Source: Ruminococcaceae bacterium OttesenSCG-928-A16
GTDB taxonomy: Bacteria > Bacillota > Clostridia > Oscillospirales > Ruminococcaceae
Assembly: GCA_030267215.1 (NCBI GenBank)
Contig: JAJDJP010000019.1
Span: 1 to 34,332, forward strand
Direction of reading: 5' to 3'
DNA: 34,332 nucleotides
Below the pieces are notes generated by a model. It searched no databases and was not told the origin of the DNA. It saw nothing but the letters and a program-made list of their open reading frames with translations. Positions 16,855 through 26,800 of the stretch are shown here, piece after piece; the stretch's first letter is position 1, and each line of letters starts with the position of its first letter. The position numbers were made by a program, and so were the translations under genes.

Positions 16855-18000
16855 TTAGCGGCAGGCCTCAAGCATTTCTCGCATTAATTCTGGCGTTAAG
16901 GGGCGTGGGTTACAGGCAATATGCCCGGTTGTTTTTTGAATAACCTCTAAAATGTCATCCACAACCGGGGGGGTGTTGCCCCAATAAGGGGTTAGTGCTG
17001 TGGGTGCACCAATGCTTTGGCGTAGCTCCTTAACTCGTTCGATAGCGGCTAGGGCGTTTTGTTGGCTGCTGGCAGCGGTATCCGCAACGCCCATTATTTC
17101 GGCAATTTTTGCATATTTTTCGGTAGCGAAGGGCAGGTTTTTCTCCATGGAAGCGGGTAGAAAGATGGAGCAGGCGTCGCCGTGGGGTATTTTATACATG
17201 GCCCCCACCGGTTGTGCCATAATGTGCGCAATACCAATGCCAGCGGTAATAGCACACCCCCCCAAGTAACTGCCCAGCATCATGTTGCCTCTGGCAGTTA
17301 AATCTTGTGGGTGCTGCACAGCCTGCAATAAATTCTCATTAATCAATTCAATGGCTTTTAACCCATACATTTCCGAAAAAGGGTTAGCGTTTAACGAAAC
17401 ATACGATTCTATAGCATGGCTCAGTGCGTCCATACCGGTAGAGGCGGTTAAGCTGGCGGGCAGGCTTAGGGTTAGGGCGGGGTCTAAAATCACAATATCG
17501 GCAATCATGGTGGTGTGGTACAAACTTTTTTTAAGCCCGTTATAGTTGTTGGTAACAACGCTTGTTTTGGTGGCCTCGGCCCCGGTGCCAGAGGTTGTTG
17601 GCACGGCAACAAACAGGGCGGGCTCTTTGGTAACGGGGCGGCCGTCCATCTGGTAATCTTCTACATTGCCGCCGTTTGCGGCCAGCATGTTAATAGCTTT
17701 GGCGGCGTCTATAATGCTGCCTCCGCCCAGGGCAATGGTTGCTTCGCAGCCTTCTTTTACATACAGGTCTCGGCCGTTATTAATTACATGTAGGTCTGGC
17801 TCGCCTTTAAGTTCGCTGTACAAAACCGCTTCAATGCCGTTTTGTTTTAAAGATTCTACGATTTCCAGCGACTCTTTTGCCCCACTGTTGTAGCTTACAA
17901 ACAGCACACGCTTGTAGCCGTACCAACCTAAAATTTGTGGTAACTGGCTAATTGTGCCTTCTCCAAACAATACCTGGCGGTTATTTACAAATTCAAACAA
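16855..18000 (-). CDS. Iron-containing (type III) alcohol dehydrogenase
   Basis: 381 residues, the usual family length. It oxidises alcohols or reduces aldehydes with NAD(P) and a divalent metal. Visible features are the nucleotide-binding GGGSIID (92-98), PTTSGTGAE (134-142) and four metal ligands: Asp191 and His195 in GMDALSHAIESY, His259 in GIAHIMAQPVGA, and His273 in IPHGDA. It starts at TTG (17998-18000), supported by GGAGGA 6 nt upstream. It lies upstream of and in the same direction as the regulator, separated by a hairpin. The substrate is unknown. Linkage to the dehydratase suggests a role in the same acid/aldehyde catabolism. Confidence 0.92.
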   Translation of the reverse strand: MFEFVNNRQVLFGEGTISQLPQILGWYGYKRVLFVSYNSGAKESLEIVESLKQNGIEAVLYSELKGEPDLHVINNGRDLYVKEGCEATIALGGGSIIDAAKAINMLAANGGNVEDYQMDGRPVTKEPALFVAVPTTSGTGAEATKTSVVTNNYNGLKKSLYHTTMIADIVILDPALTLSLPASLTASTGMDALSHAIESYVSLNANPFSEMYGLKAIELINENLLQAVQHPQDLTARGNMMLGSYLGGCAITAGIGIAHIMAQPVGAMYKIPHGDACSIFLPASMEKNLPFATEKYAKIAEIMGVADTAASSQQNALAAIERVKELRQSIGAPTALTPYWGNTPPVVDDILEVIQKTTGHIACNPRPLTPELMREMLEACR

Positions 18001-18060
18001 AATAGTTCCTCCGTTTCATTTTTAAATTACATGTTGCATACAAGTGCTTCAATAAAATAT

Positions 18061-18089
18061 ATAATATATCTTCAAGAAGAAAAAAGCAA
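18061..18089 (-). promoter_or_regulatory. Possible promoter of the alcohol dehydrogenase
   Basis: On the minus strand, TTGCTT (18089-18084), 17 nt, TATTAT (18066-18061). The match is moderate and lies in very AT-rich DNA. Confidence 0.35.
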
Positions 18090-18212
18090 TGCCTAATTTA
18101 TACAAAAATATTATTTTTTTATAATTATTATATATAATTTCAGTTTAAATTAGGCGGATATGCTGTAAAATAAAGAATAATATTGTGAATATGACGAATT
18201 TTAATAAGAGTA

Positions 18213-18240
18213 TTGAAAAACTTTTTGTGTGTGCTATAAT
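18213..18240 (+). promoter_or_regulatory. Promoter of the HIT-family gene
   Basis: TTGAAA (18213-18218), 16 nt, then TGC-TATAAT (18232-18240) with an extended -10. The leader is about 62 nt and contains a short inverted repeat at 18271-18286. Confidence 0.72.
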
Positions 18241-18309
18241 TTTTAAATAGAATAAAAATCAATACAGGTAAACAACTTGTGTTGTTGATAAAAAACGGAG
18301 GGTTTTGAA

Positions 18310-18738
18310 ATGGATACCTGCTTTTATTGCGAAAAAAACGAAAAATTAGATAGCTTGATGATTCCGATTGTGGAGTTAGAGTATAGCAATGTGTATTTAA
18401 ACCGAGACCAAAAGCATAAAGGGCGTTGTATTGTGGCGCTAAAACAACACAAAACAGAATATTTTCAGCTGGACTCTACACAAAATGCTGGATTTTTTGC
18501 CGAAGTTACTACCGTTGCCAAGGCCCTGCAAAATTTATTTAACCCAGGTAAAATTAACTACGCAACGTTTGGAGATTTGGTACCCCATTTGCACGTACAT
18601 GTTGTGCCTAAATACGTTGATGGTTTACAATGGGGTGCCCCTTTTGATGATAGTGTGCCAAAACAGCTTTGTAGCGAGGCCGAATACCAGCGGTTGGTGC
18701 AACAAATTGAAAAAGAAATTGAAAACTTGCGGCAATAA
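18310..18738 (+). CDS. HIT-family (histidine triad) nucleotide hydrolase
   Basis: 142 residues. The histidine triad is HLHVH with His93, His95 and His97, followed by VVPKY; the central His would form the nucleotidyl intermediate. Cys4 and Cys7 (CFYC) match the N-terminal metal-binding pair of many bacterial HIT proteins. Members hydrolyse Ap4A-like or AMP-linked nucleotides; the exact substrate cannot be read from sequence. GGAGGG lies 5-10 nt before the ATG. It stands alone between its own promoter and terminator, with no link to its neighbours. Confidence 0.92.
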   Translation: MDTCFYCEKNEKLDSLMIPIVELEYSNVYLNRDQKHKGRCIVALKQHKTEYFQLDSTQNAGFFAEVTTVAKALQNLFNPGKINYATFGDLVPHLHVHVVPKYVDGLQWGAPFDDSVPKQLCSEAEYQRLVQQIEKEIENLRQ

Positions 18739-18759
18739 TCAAAACAATAAATAAACTAA

Positions 18760-18797
18760 AAAATAAGGCGTGGGTAAATACCTACGCTTTATTTTTG
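18760..18797 (+). terminator. Terminator of the HIT gene
   Basis: A 14-16-bp stem with two G-U pairs (about 18760-18775 with 18779-18794) is followed by TTTTT. It begins about 20 nt after the stop codon. Confidence 0.82.
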
Positions 18798-19001
18798 TAC
18801 AATTATGCACACCTAAATATTTTTTAAAGGGTTAACGAACAACCCCATACAGTTTTTTGTGTTTTTATTAAAGAGCTTGTTTATTTAAAATTGACTTTTA
18901 GGAAACTTTGTTGGAAAATGGAAACATAAATTAAAATTTAGCGCATTACCGCTGGGGGCACATTTATGTATGTTGGGCCAAAAAACATAATTGGTGGGTA
19001 G

Positions 19002-20573
19002 ATGATGGGAAACAAAAAAAGAAATGCTTTAATAACAGCGGCTGTAGGTGGCGATAATTTTGCTGTAGAAGAGCTTTGCCGGCAAAACGAGCAAGGCGTG
19101 CTTTACCTATGCATAAAATTAATGGGCAATGTTGCCGATGGCGAAGATGCCGCGCAAGAATGCCTGATGATTTTGCATAACAAAATAGCAACGTTGCAAA
19201 GCCCGCAGGCGTTTTCTTCGTGGTTATACCGTATTGTGGCCAACCAGTGCAACCTAATGAAAAGAGAAAAAGCCAAAAAGAAGCTTGTTTTGCTGGAAGA
19301 TGACGACAGCCTAATGGTAGAGGTAAGCACAGAGAACCTACCCCACGAAGAGGTGGAGCGGGAAGAACTTCAAACCCTCATTCGCCAGGCTATAAACTCT
19401 TTGCCAGAAGATTGCAAGCTTTGCATTGTTTTGTTTTATTACGAAAACCTGAAGTATGAAGAAATTGGCAAGGTTTTAGGCGTAACTGCTACCGATGTTG
19501 GAAACCTATTGGTAAAGGGCAAAAAACTAATACGCCGCTATATTGAGGAAGCCGAGGAAAAAGAAAACCGCAAATTTGGGGCCTTTTTGCCGCTGCTTAA
19601 ACCCGCCCTTGCGCAAGATGCAGAGCAGCTTACCAAGGGCCGGTTGCGGCTGGCAAAACCAGAAAACAAAAAAAAGAAACCGCCCTTTATTTTTAAATGG
19701 CATTTTGCCAATAAAATGGTTGCGGTGCTGTTAAGCGCGGTAGCGGGCACCATTTTTTTAACCAGTGGTAACCACAATCTTTCGCTGCGTGGCCTGCCCA
19801 ATGCAGGCGGTGCGCCGGCGGGTGCTGCCACAAACAGCGGCACCGGTGGCAAGGGCGTGGTAGCGGGCGGCCCGGCGCAAAGCACCGCCAATGCCACACC
19901 ACAAAGCAATGCAGGCACCGCCAGCAGCACTGCCGCGGCACCGGCAAGCACAGTAAATGCAGGCACTACCCCGGCAACAAGCACAAGTGGCACCGGCCCT
20001 AAACAGGTGCAAAACCAAACCCCACAAAGTGTTGGCGCACAACCAGAAAAAGACTGCCAGCTGCAATTGGGCTGGTACGCCAAAGGCACGGTGCAAAATG
20101 CCGGGGTTACGGTTTCTAGCGGCAACGTGCCTGCCGGCGGCATGGTGCAGGTGGTTTTTTACGATGATTTGCAGCAGGTAAAACAACAGGTAGAGGTTGC
20201 CGCCAACGCACAGGCCAGCATACAAAACCAGCACAGTGCACAGCAGGCCATTGCCTATATTAAAAATGCCGAGGGTGTTACCCTGCTTTCAAAATCGGTA
20301 GATTTAAAAATATCGGCGCAGCAGGCCACCCTTACACTTACGGTAACTGGCCCCGGCACCATGCAAATAACGGCCACTGGTTTTTCTCCACGGTTAAATT
20401 TGCTGGTGCTGTATGCCAATGGCCAAGAATTTGCGCAAATTACCTTTGAAGAAGGAGGAGAGTACAGCGGCACGGCCACGGTGCCACAGCAGGCCGTTAT
20501 AACCGCAAAGCTTTTTGCCGCCGAAGATTACCCCAGTGGGTTTTGTGTGCCAAGCAACCCGATACAAACCTAG
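19002..20573 (+). CDS. ECF-like sigma factor fused to a membrane segment and extracytoplasmic domain (module A)
   Basis: 523 residues. Residues about 24-92 are sigma region 2 (GEDAAQECLMILHNKIATLQSPQAFSSWLYRIVANQ). Residues about 121-182 are region 4 with its helix-turn-helix (SLPEDCKLCIVLFYYENLKYEEIGKVLGVTATDVGNLL). A basic stretch (220-238) precedes one membrane segment (about 239-255). Outside, a ~90-residue Ala/Gly/Thr/Ser linker leads to a beta-rich domain (about 353-523). The positive-inside rule puts the sigma part in the cytoplasm. No separate anti-sigma gene is present, so the fused part may tether and control it. ATG 19005 has better spacing from GGTGGG than 19002. A terminator separates it from the giant adhesin downstream, its likely target. 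Confidence 0.85.
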   Translation: MMGNKKRNALITAAVGGDNFAVEELCRQNEQGVLYLCIKLMGNVADGEDAAQECLMILHNKIATLQSPQAFSSWLYRIVANQCNLMKREKAKKKLVLLEDDDSLMVEVSTENLPHEEVEREELQTLIRQAINSLPEDCKLCIVLFYYENLKYEEIGKVLGVTATDVGNLLVKGKKLIRRYIEEAEEKENRKFGAFLPLLKPALAQDAEQLTKGRLRLAKPENKKKKPPFIFKWHFANKMVAVLLSAVAGTIFLTSGNHNLSLRGLPNAGGAPAGAATNSGTGGKGVVAGGPAQSTANATPQSNAGTASSTAAAPASTVNAGTTPATSTSGTGPKQVQNQTPQSVGAQPEKDCQLQLGWYAKGTVQNAGVTVSSGNVPAGGMVQVVFYDDLQQVKQQVEVAANAQASIQNQHSAQQAIAYIKNAEGVTLLSKSVDLKISAQQATLTLTVTGPGTMQITATGFSPRLNLLVLYANGQEFAQITFEEGGEYSGTATVPQQAVITAKLFAAEDYPSGFCVPSNPIQT

Positions 20574-20618
20574 GTGGTAAACATTGTTTAAAATAAGCAA
20601 AATATAATAAATAAATTA

Positions 20619-20667
20619 AAAAAGCCCTTGAGCCGCCTGAATAGCGGTGTTTCAAGGGTTTTTTTGT
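20619..20667 (+). terminator. Terminator of sigma/sensor gene A
   Basis: The outer stem CCCTTGA/TCAAGGG (20625-20631 with 20652-20658) and inner stem GCCGC/GCGGT are followed by TTTTTTT. The adhesin gene downstream therefore needs its own promoter. Confidence 0.85.
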
Positions 20668-20876
20668 TTAATTTTTATGCGATAAAAAAATAAATTTACA
20701 AAATTTTCAATAAAATCGACAAAACTTGCATCTTATTACTAGAGGTAAAATTGCCTGCACAAAAAATTAGCAGGCCAAAATGGGAGGATGGCTGTACCAT
20801 AATTGATAGTTCAAGCATGTTTTTTTGGGGGTTAAAACAAGCCCGTAAAAGTTTTTACACTAAGGAGAGATTAGCA
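20668..20876 (+). other. Leader/promoter region of the giant adhesin
   Basis: 209 bp with no convincing sigma-A promoter and no copy of the module B motif. A 6-bp inverted repeat GCCTGC/GCAGGC lies at about 20753-20776. AAGGAGAG (20862-20869) sets the TTG start at 20877. An in-frame TTG at 20751 has no ribosome site and would bury the signal peptide. Confidence 0.5.
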
Positions 20877-23800
20877 TTGAAACCGAATAACACAAAACGT
20901 GGCAAGCTGCGCAAGCCTATGGCATTTACACTGGCAGCTGCGTTATTGCTAACCGTGTTTTTTGCGGTGCCGGGCACTGCGGCTACTGCCGAAGAAGTTG
21001 TTAACAGTAGCCTGTTGCAGCAAGAAGCTACCCATACACAGGCAGATGCCCAGCAAATAGAGGCAGCCCTGCCAGAAGAAGCCACTTTGCCAGAAATAGT
21101 TGCCGGCCCAGAGGGCGAGGCGCCAGAAATGGCAGAGAACCTGTTTCGGCCATTGGCAACCGGCACAGAATATGAATTTACCCTAGAGCCTGCTGTGCCC
21201 GGGGGCGTTGTGCCTATTGGCATTGAACATACGTTTAGCAGCATGGGGCAGTATACCTCTGTGCCCGAAATGGAACCCGAGGACGCGCCCCTTTACCGGG
21301 TTGCCTTGCTGGCGGTAGCCCCGCCTGCCGATGGTACCTATACCGATACCACCGGCGAAGAAAGCTTTACCCCCACCTATGCCGATGAGGGCCTTGTGTA
21401 CAACGCCACCTACATTGTGCAAACCACCGAGGACGATGGCGAAACCTGGGTAGATGTTGAGGGCACCGAAACCGAAATTGCCTTTACTGTGCAAGAGCAA
21501 ACCTACTTGCTAAGTTTGCTGGGCATGGTTAACAACCAAATGAAATACGATACCGAATTTGAATTTTTGCTGGGTGTTTCGGTAGATGTAAGCCCGCAGG
21601 CAGTGGGCGGGGTGCAGTTTGCGCCCTATGTTGTTGGTGTGCAAACCCCCACCGGCGGCCTGTATGTTTGGGCCGAGGGCGATACCGCCTTTACCCCCGA
21701 AAGTGCCGACATTGGCAAAGATTATGTAATAACCTACGGTGTGCGCAAAAGCATTGATGATGGCGCTACCTGGCAAGAAGTACCCGATGTGGAGGGCACA
21801 CGCACCGTTAGCGTGGCCAGCACCAACATGGTGCTGGACGAAATTACCAGCGACAATGTGCGTGTAAAAGATTTAAAAATAGACATTACCGATGGTACCC
21901 CCGGCTGGGATGCCAACGATAACCCGGGGAACGACTCTGCCTTTAACAATAAAATTGTGCGTAGCTTCGATGGCGTTTTGTACAACCTTACCTTTACCAC
22001 CGAAAGCGCCAACAAAGCCGAATATAAACACGGGCGCCTGTACTTTGAGGCCACCCTGCCCGTTACCAAAGATAAAGCCACCTTCGACACCAACGCCATG
22101 GGTTTAATGGACGTTACGCCGGAGTATATGTGGCAGCTAGTAGAAGAAAATGGAACCCAAACCCTAAAATGGTATTACGAGCTAAACACCACCACCAACG
22201 ATACTGACGACGAAATTTACCCCTTCCCCAACCAGGGTACGTTTCCGGTGCATGTGCTGGTAAAAGCCATGAACAATGGCGAAGAGTTGATACCTACCTT
22301 CACCGCTTCGGTGGCATACACCGAAAACGACGAGATTAAAACCAGCGGCACCTACGATACACCGGCGGAAAAAGCGGCCGACCCGGTTAAGGTTTCGGCT
22401 GCGCCCAACTATAATATCGAACTGAGAAAGGCCAGCGATTCTCACGTTGGGGCTATAGATGTCTTTGACTTTGGCACCGGGGACAGCACGGCGCTGAACA
22501 AGGATGCCGGCAAAGTGTATGGCCGCCTGCAGGGGTATTCGGTAGCACTGCAACTATACAACCAAAACAAGAACAAGGGCCTCAAGGGCATTGAGTTGCC
22601 CAGTGGGGACGTCACCTTTGATGTCGACCTTTCTGCCCAATTTGTGGGGAGCAATGTCCCCAATACCAACTATGGCCAGGTAAAATCTCCACTGGTGTGG
22701 GCTTATGGAGGTAGTACGGAGTGTATTACATTAAACGGTAGAGATATTTCTAAATATGGGTATACATATTTGCCTAACACTTCTGCTTTTGAAGCTAAAA
22801 ACACCGGGGAATTTCAGGCTACTCCACCAGACAATTTTGTGCAGACTGTATGGAATGGCGGTAATTGGTCTGCGGTACAAAATAATGGCACGCTATCAGT
22901 GACTGTCAAGGACTATATTGTTAATCCACTTTGGTTCCCTAGTGGAGGTAAGGGGAGCGATGCAGCTACTAAATATTACTATGATTGGGAAACCGAAGGG
23001 GTACAGAACATCGGCACATTTTCGGTGGGTGCCCTGTATTTTGTGGTGCCGTTTGGCGGCGAAACAGGTCGCGCCGATGAGGAATATTACCCCAATAAAT
23101 ATGGAGAATCTAGCGGCTCAGTACAGACTGTAGTGCAAGCCACTAATCTGAAAATGGAATCGGTGACTGGGGAACCCTTCACCACCGATATGCAGGAAAA
23201 CCGGAGTGACGATAAGCTGGAAACCAGCGTTACATTGTTGGTAGGCGGGAATTATATCAATTACTGTATGTATAACAATCCCGCAAAGTGGGCGGCTACT
23301 GGTCTGGATGGAGTAAGAGAAGGCGAGGACTTTCATGCTGGCACTGATAGCCAGATGGTAGGAGGTAAGCTTGCTATTGGGTATGGCTCCTCCAACAGAG
23401 CGGAAGGTGATTTAGAAAACTCTGCTACAGCCACTAACCTTTTGCTAAAGTTTGATGATAAAGCGCTAGAAATAGACAAAGACTCGCAACTTGAGTATCA
23501 TCCGAATACGGCTATCATGGTTGTACCAGAATCGATAACCCATCTATATGCAGCCAAGCTGGATGGCAACGGTTGGGTCAGCGATGCCGAGATGGGTATG
23601 ACTAATGAGAAGGATCTTGTCTACTATGCTACGCTGGACGAGTTGGAGGAAGCAGGTAAGACCTGTGTCGGTATCTTGTCTGAGGTGCGCCTTCCCAAGG
23701 ATGCGGCGGATTATGCCGTTCATCAGTTTTGGATACGCGCATTCTTTCACGTTAAAAATGACACCAGCCTGGCGGGCGGTACCTATATGACAACTAGTGT

Positions 23801-26800
23801 CAACAATGTGTGGCGGCGTCCGGAGTATCTGGCTTATTTAGAGGAAAATGGTGGTACCTTCCCCAGTAGGCTGGATATGGCGGCTGGGGAAGACCATGCT
23901 GTGGAGCCCACGATAAAAGACAATAAGAGGAGCTATGGGAAGGCCATCTACGACGACACCGGCTACCACCCCGTTACCGGCGGCGAGCCATACTGGGGCG
24001 ATACTTTATACGTTGTGCCCTATAAAGCCACCATAACCAAACAGGTGGAACAAAAAGATGGCGCCGGTGCCCAAAAACTGAACTATGACCTTGGGCAGGG
24101 GCAAACCGTAGCCGATTTTGTGCTGAACCCGGCACTGGTGGTAGGCGGCAGTGGCGAATCGGACTTTACAACCGATATCACCATTCAAGACACCCTGCCC
24201 GCCGGCACTACCTACAAAACAGGTAGCGCTACTTTGGGCGGCACCTACACGGCAAACGCAAACCCCGGCTTGCCCGGCACTGTAACGGGCGGGCAAGAGC
24301 TTGAGCCGGAAATTAACTTTGAAGCCGACGGTAGCCAGGTGCTAACCTGGTTGCTGCAAAATCATTCGCTTACCAGCCCTGTTCCGGCTATCCGCTATAA
24401 AGTGGATATTGACATGAGCACCACCGCAGGCACAGTGTACCTAAACACTGCCACCATTAGTACCACCGAAGATTTGCGTGTGCACAAGGGCGAAAACAGC
24501 AACCTTGCCACCGCTAAAATTCAAATTAACGTCCCGGCTTTGCTGGTGCTTAAAAAGCGGCCCGATAAAATTTTTATCGACCCCAACGAGCTAATAGGCT
24601 ATACGCTAGATTGGACCAACAACGCCGCCAACGCCTACAATAACATTGTGCTGATGGACTCGATGCCGATGGCGGGCGATACCCGTGGCAGCCAGTACAC
24701 CGGCAGCCATACGGTAGAGGAACTGAAAATCACCTTCCCGGCGGGCAAAACCAATGCCAACTATGCGTTTTATTATAGCCTAAACCCAGAAACAGCCGAG
24801 CTAACCTCGGAAGATTTAACCTATACAGATTTTGCGGGAGATACCTGCACCGTGCTGGAGTATACCTGGCAAAAAGCAGAAATTGCCCCCGATGGCACCA
24901 TAACCGGCGCCAATGGAAAAGAATTGGCGGCATGGGTAATTTTGGGTAACCTTACCAGCAAAGAAACCCTAAAAGTACACATCACCATTCAACCGCACGA
25001 AAACAGCCCCGGCGATAAATATGTAAACGCTATTTCGGCGGGTGGGGTTTCCTCCAGCGCCACCGTTTACACCATCGACAGGCAGGTTGCGGGCACGGTT
25101 TGGCTAGACACCAACTACAATGGCCGCCGCGATGCTGGCGAAAAGTTGTTTGGCGGTGTAACGGCTACCCTGCTTACCTTAAACGATGCCGGCGAATGGG
25201 TTACCCCCAAAACGGCTTCGGGTGTAGAAATAGCCCCGGTAATAACCAATGCGCAGGGTGCCTACTTTTTTGGCAACCTACCCGCTGGCGAGTTTAAAGT
25301 GGTGTTTAGCAGCACCGAAGGCGGCTGCGATTTGTGCGAGTACAAAACCACGCTGCACAAAGCCGATGGCGTACCCGGCAGCCTTAACTCGAAGGCCGAG
25401 GGCCTGTACCGTGAAGAGGATGGCCTGTTGCACCAAGGCGAAATTACCACCATTACCATGCCCCAGGCCGCCGAAATGGCCACCAGCCCCCATGTTGTGC
25501 GCTACCAAGATATGGGCTTAATTGAGCTTGCAATTCCCGATAAAGACTACAACACGCCCGATATTGAAAACGGCGATATTGTGCGGGTAGGGGACATTAT
25601 TCCGTACAAAATTACCTATGGTAACGATGACACGGTGCGCAGCTCTACCGTAACCATTGTAGACGTGATTGACAAAGGCCTAACGGTGGTGCAAAACTCC
25701 ATTTCGGATAATGGCGTATTTACCCCCGATGAAACCGGGGCCACTGGCGGCACCATTACCTGGGTGCTGGAAGATGTTGCCCCACTTACTTATAACGGCT
25801 TTGTTTCGTTTAACACCGTTGTAAACGAAAACGCGGGCTTTGCCGTGCAGGTGCTTAACCAGGCTACGGTTACCTATAAATATAACAATAGCGCCCAGCC
25901 AGAAAAAACCTACCCTGTAGGGCCGCTTAAAAACCCCCTAAGCCCCGACGATTTGGGCATGGTGGTTGTTAAAAGCGCAACCCCCGCCAGTGGCAGCAAG
26001 GTAACAGTTGGCGATACCGTTACCTACAGCCTTGCCATTAAAAATACCGGCAACGCAACTATTCCTTTTGGCGTAGTGCGAGATTATATTCCCCTTGGCA
26101 CCACCTACACACCCGGAAGCGTAAGCAACAATGCCAAATCTGCCGGTGTTTACGCACCTCCCCCAGGTCCGGAAGGCGCGGGGGCTACCCCCCAGAGCAC
26201 CCGCGCCTATGTAGAGTGGGTGGTGGAGGACCTTGCTGTAGGCGAAGAACGCATACTCACCTTTGCGGTAACCGTAAACCAAGGTGCCCCCGCCACCATA
26301 ACCAACGTGGCACTGTATAACAGTACCCCCCAAAACCCCGGCACCCCCGGCACAATTGAAACCGAGCCGGAAATTCCCACCAACGAGGTGGAGCATATTT
26401 ACGAGCCTATTGTTGGCCTAAGCGTGCTTAAATCTTCCACCCCCGAAAGTGGTACCATTGTGCCGCTGGGCTCCAATATCACTTATAACGTTTCGCTGCA
26501 AAACACCGGTAACGAAGACCTTCCCTATACCGTGGTGCGAGATTATATCCCCGAAAACACCACCTATGTGCCGGGCAGCGCTAGCAGCACGGCCAATACC
26601 CCCGGTGCTTTTGTAGAGGCCACCGCCGAAACCCCCGCCTATGTAGAGTGGGTGGTGCAAAACTTGGCCGTGGGCGAAACCAGAGAGGTAAGCTTTGAAG
26701 TTACCGTAAACCAAAATGCCGCCGGTGCCATTAACAACACAGCACTGTATGGCCTTGCGCCCGAAGACCCAGGTGCCCCCGGCACAATAACTACAGAGCC

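Larger units (their letters stand above)
18001..18309. other. Divergent promoter region, dehydrogenase / HIT gene
   Basis: 309 bp, very AT-rich. It holds a weak minus-strand promoter (18061-18089), a strong plus-strand promoter (18213-18240) and a 6-bp inverted repeat AACAAC-TTGT-GTTGTT (18271-18286) just before the HIT ribosome site. No gene is seen. Confidence 0.6.

Noticed and set aside
19538-20143. 201-codon open frame opposite the Ala/Thr-rich linker of sigma/sensor A
   Set aside because: Low-complexity antisense shadow of GCC/ACC-rich coding DNA; no start signals or domains.
18903-20750. AAACTT-N18-TAAA shared by the leaders of sigma/sensor A and the giant adhesin (18903-18930 and 20722-20749)
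   Set aside because: Too little information in AT-rich DNA to call a module A promoter; many chance matches are expected.
20751-20876. Upstream TTG start for the giant adhesin
   Set aside because: No ribosome site, and it places 42 residues before a clear signal peptide; TTG 20877 has AAGGAGAG at the right distance.
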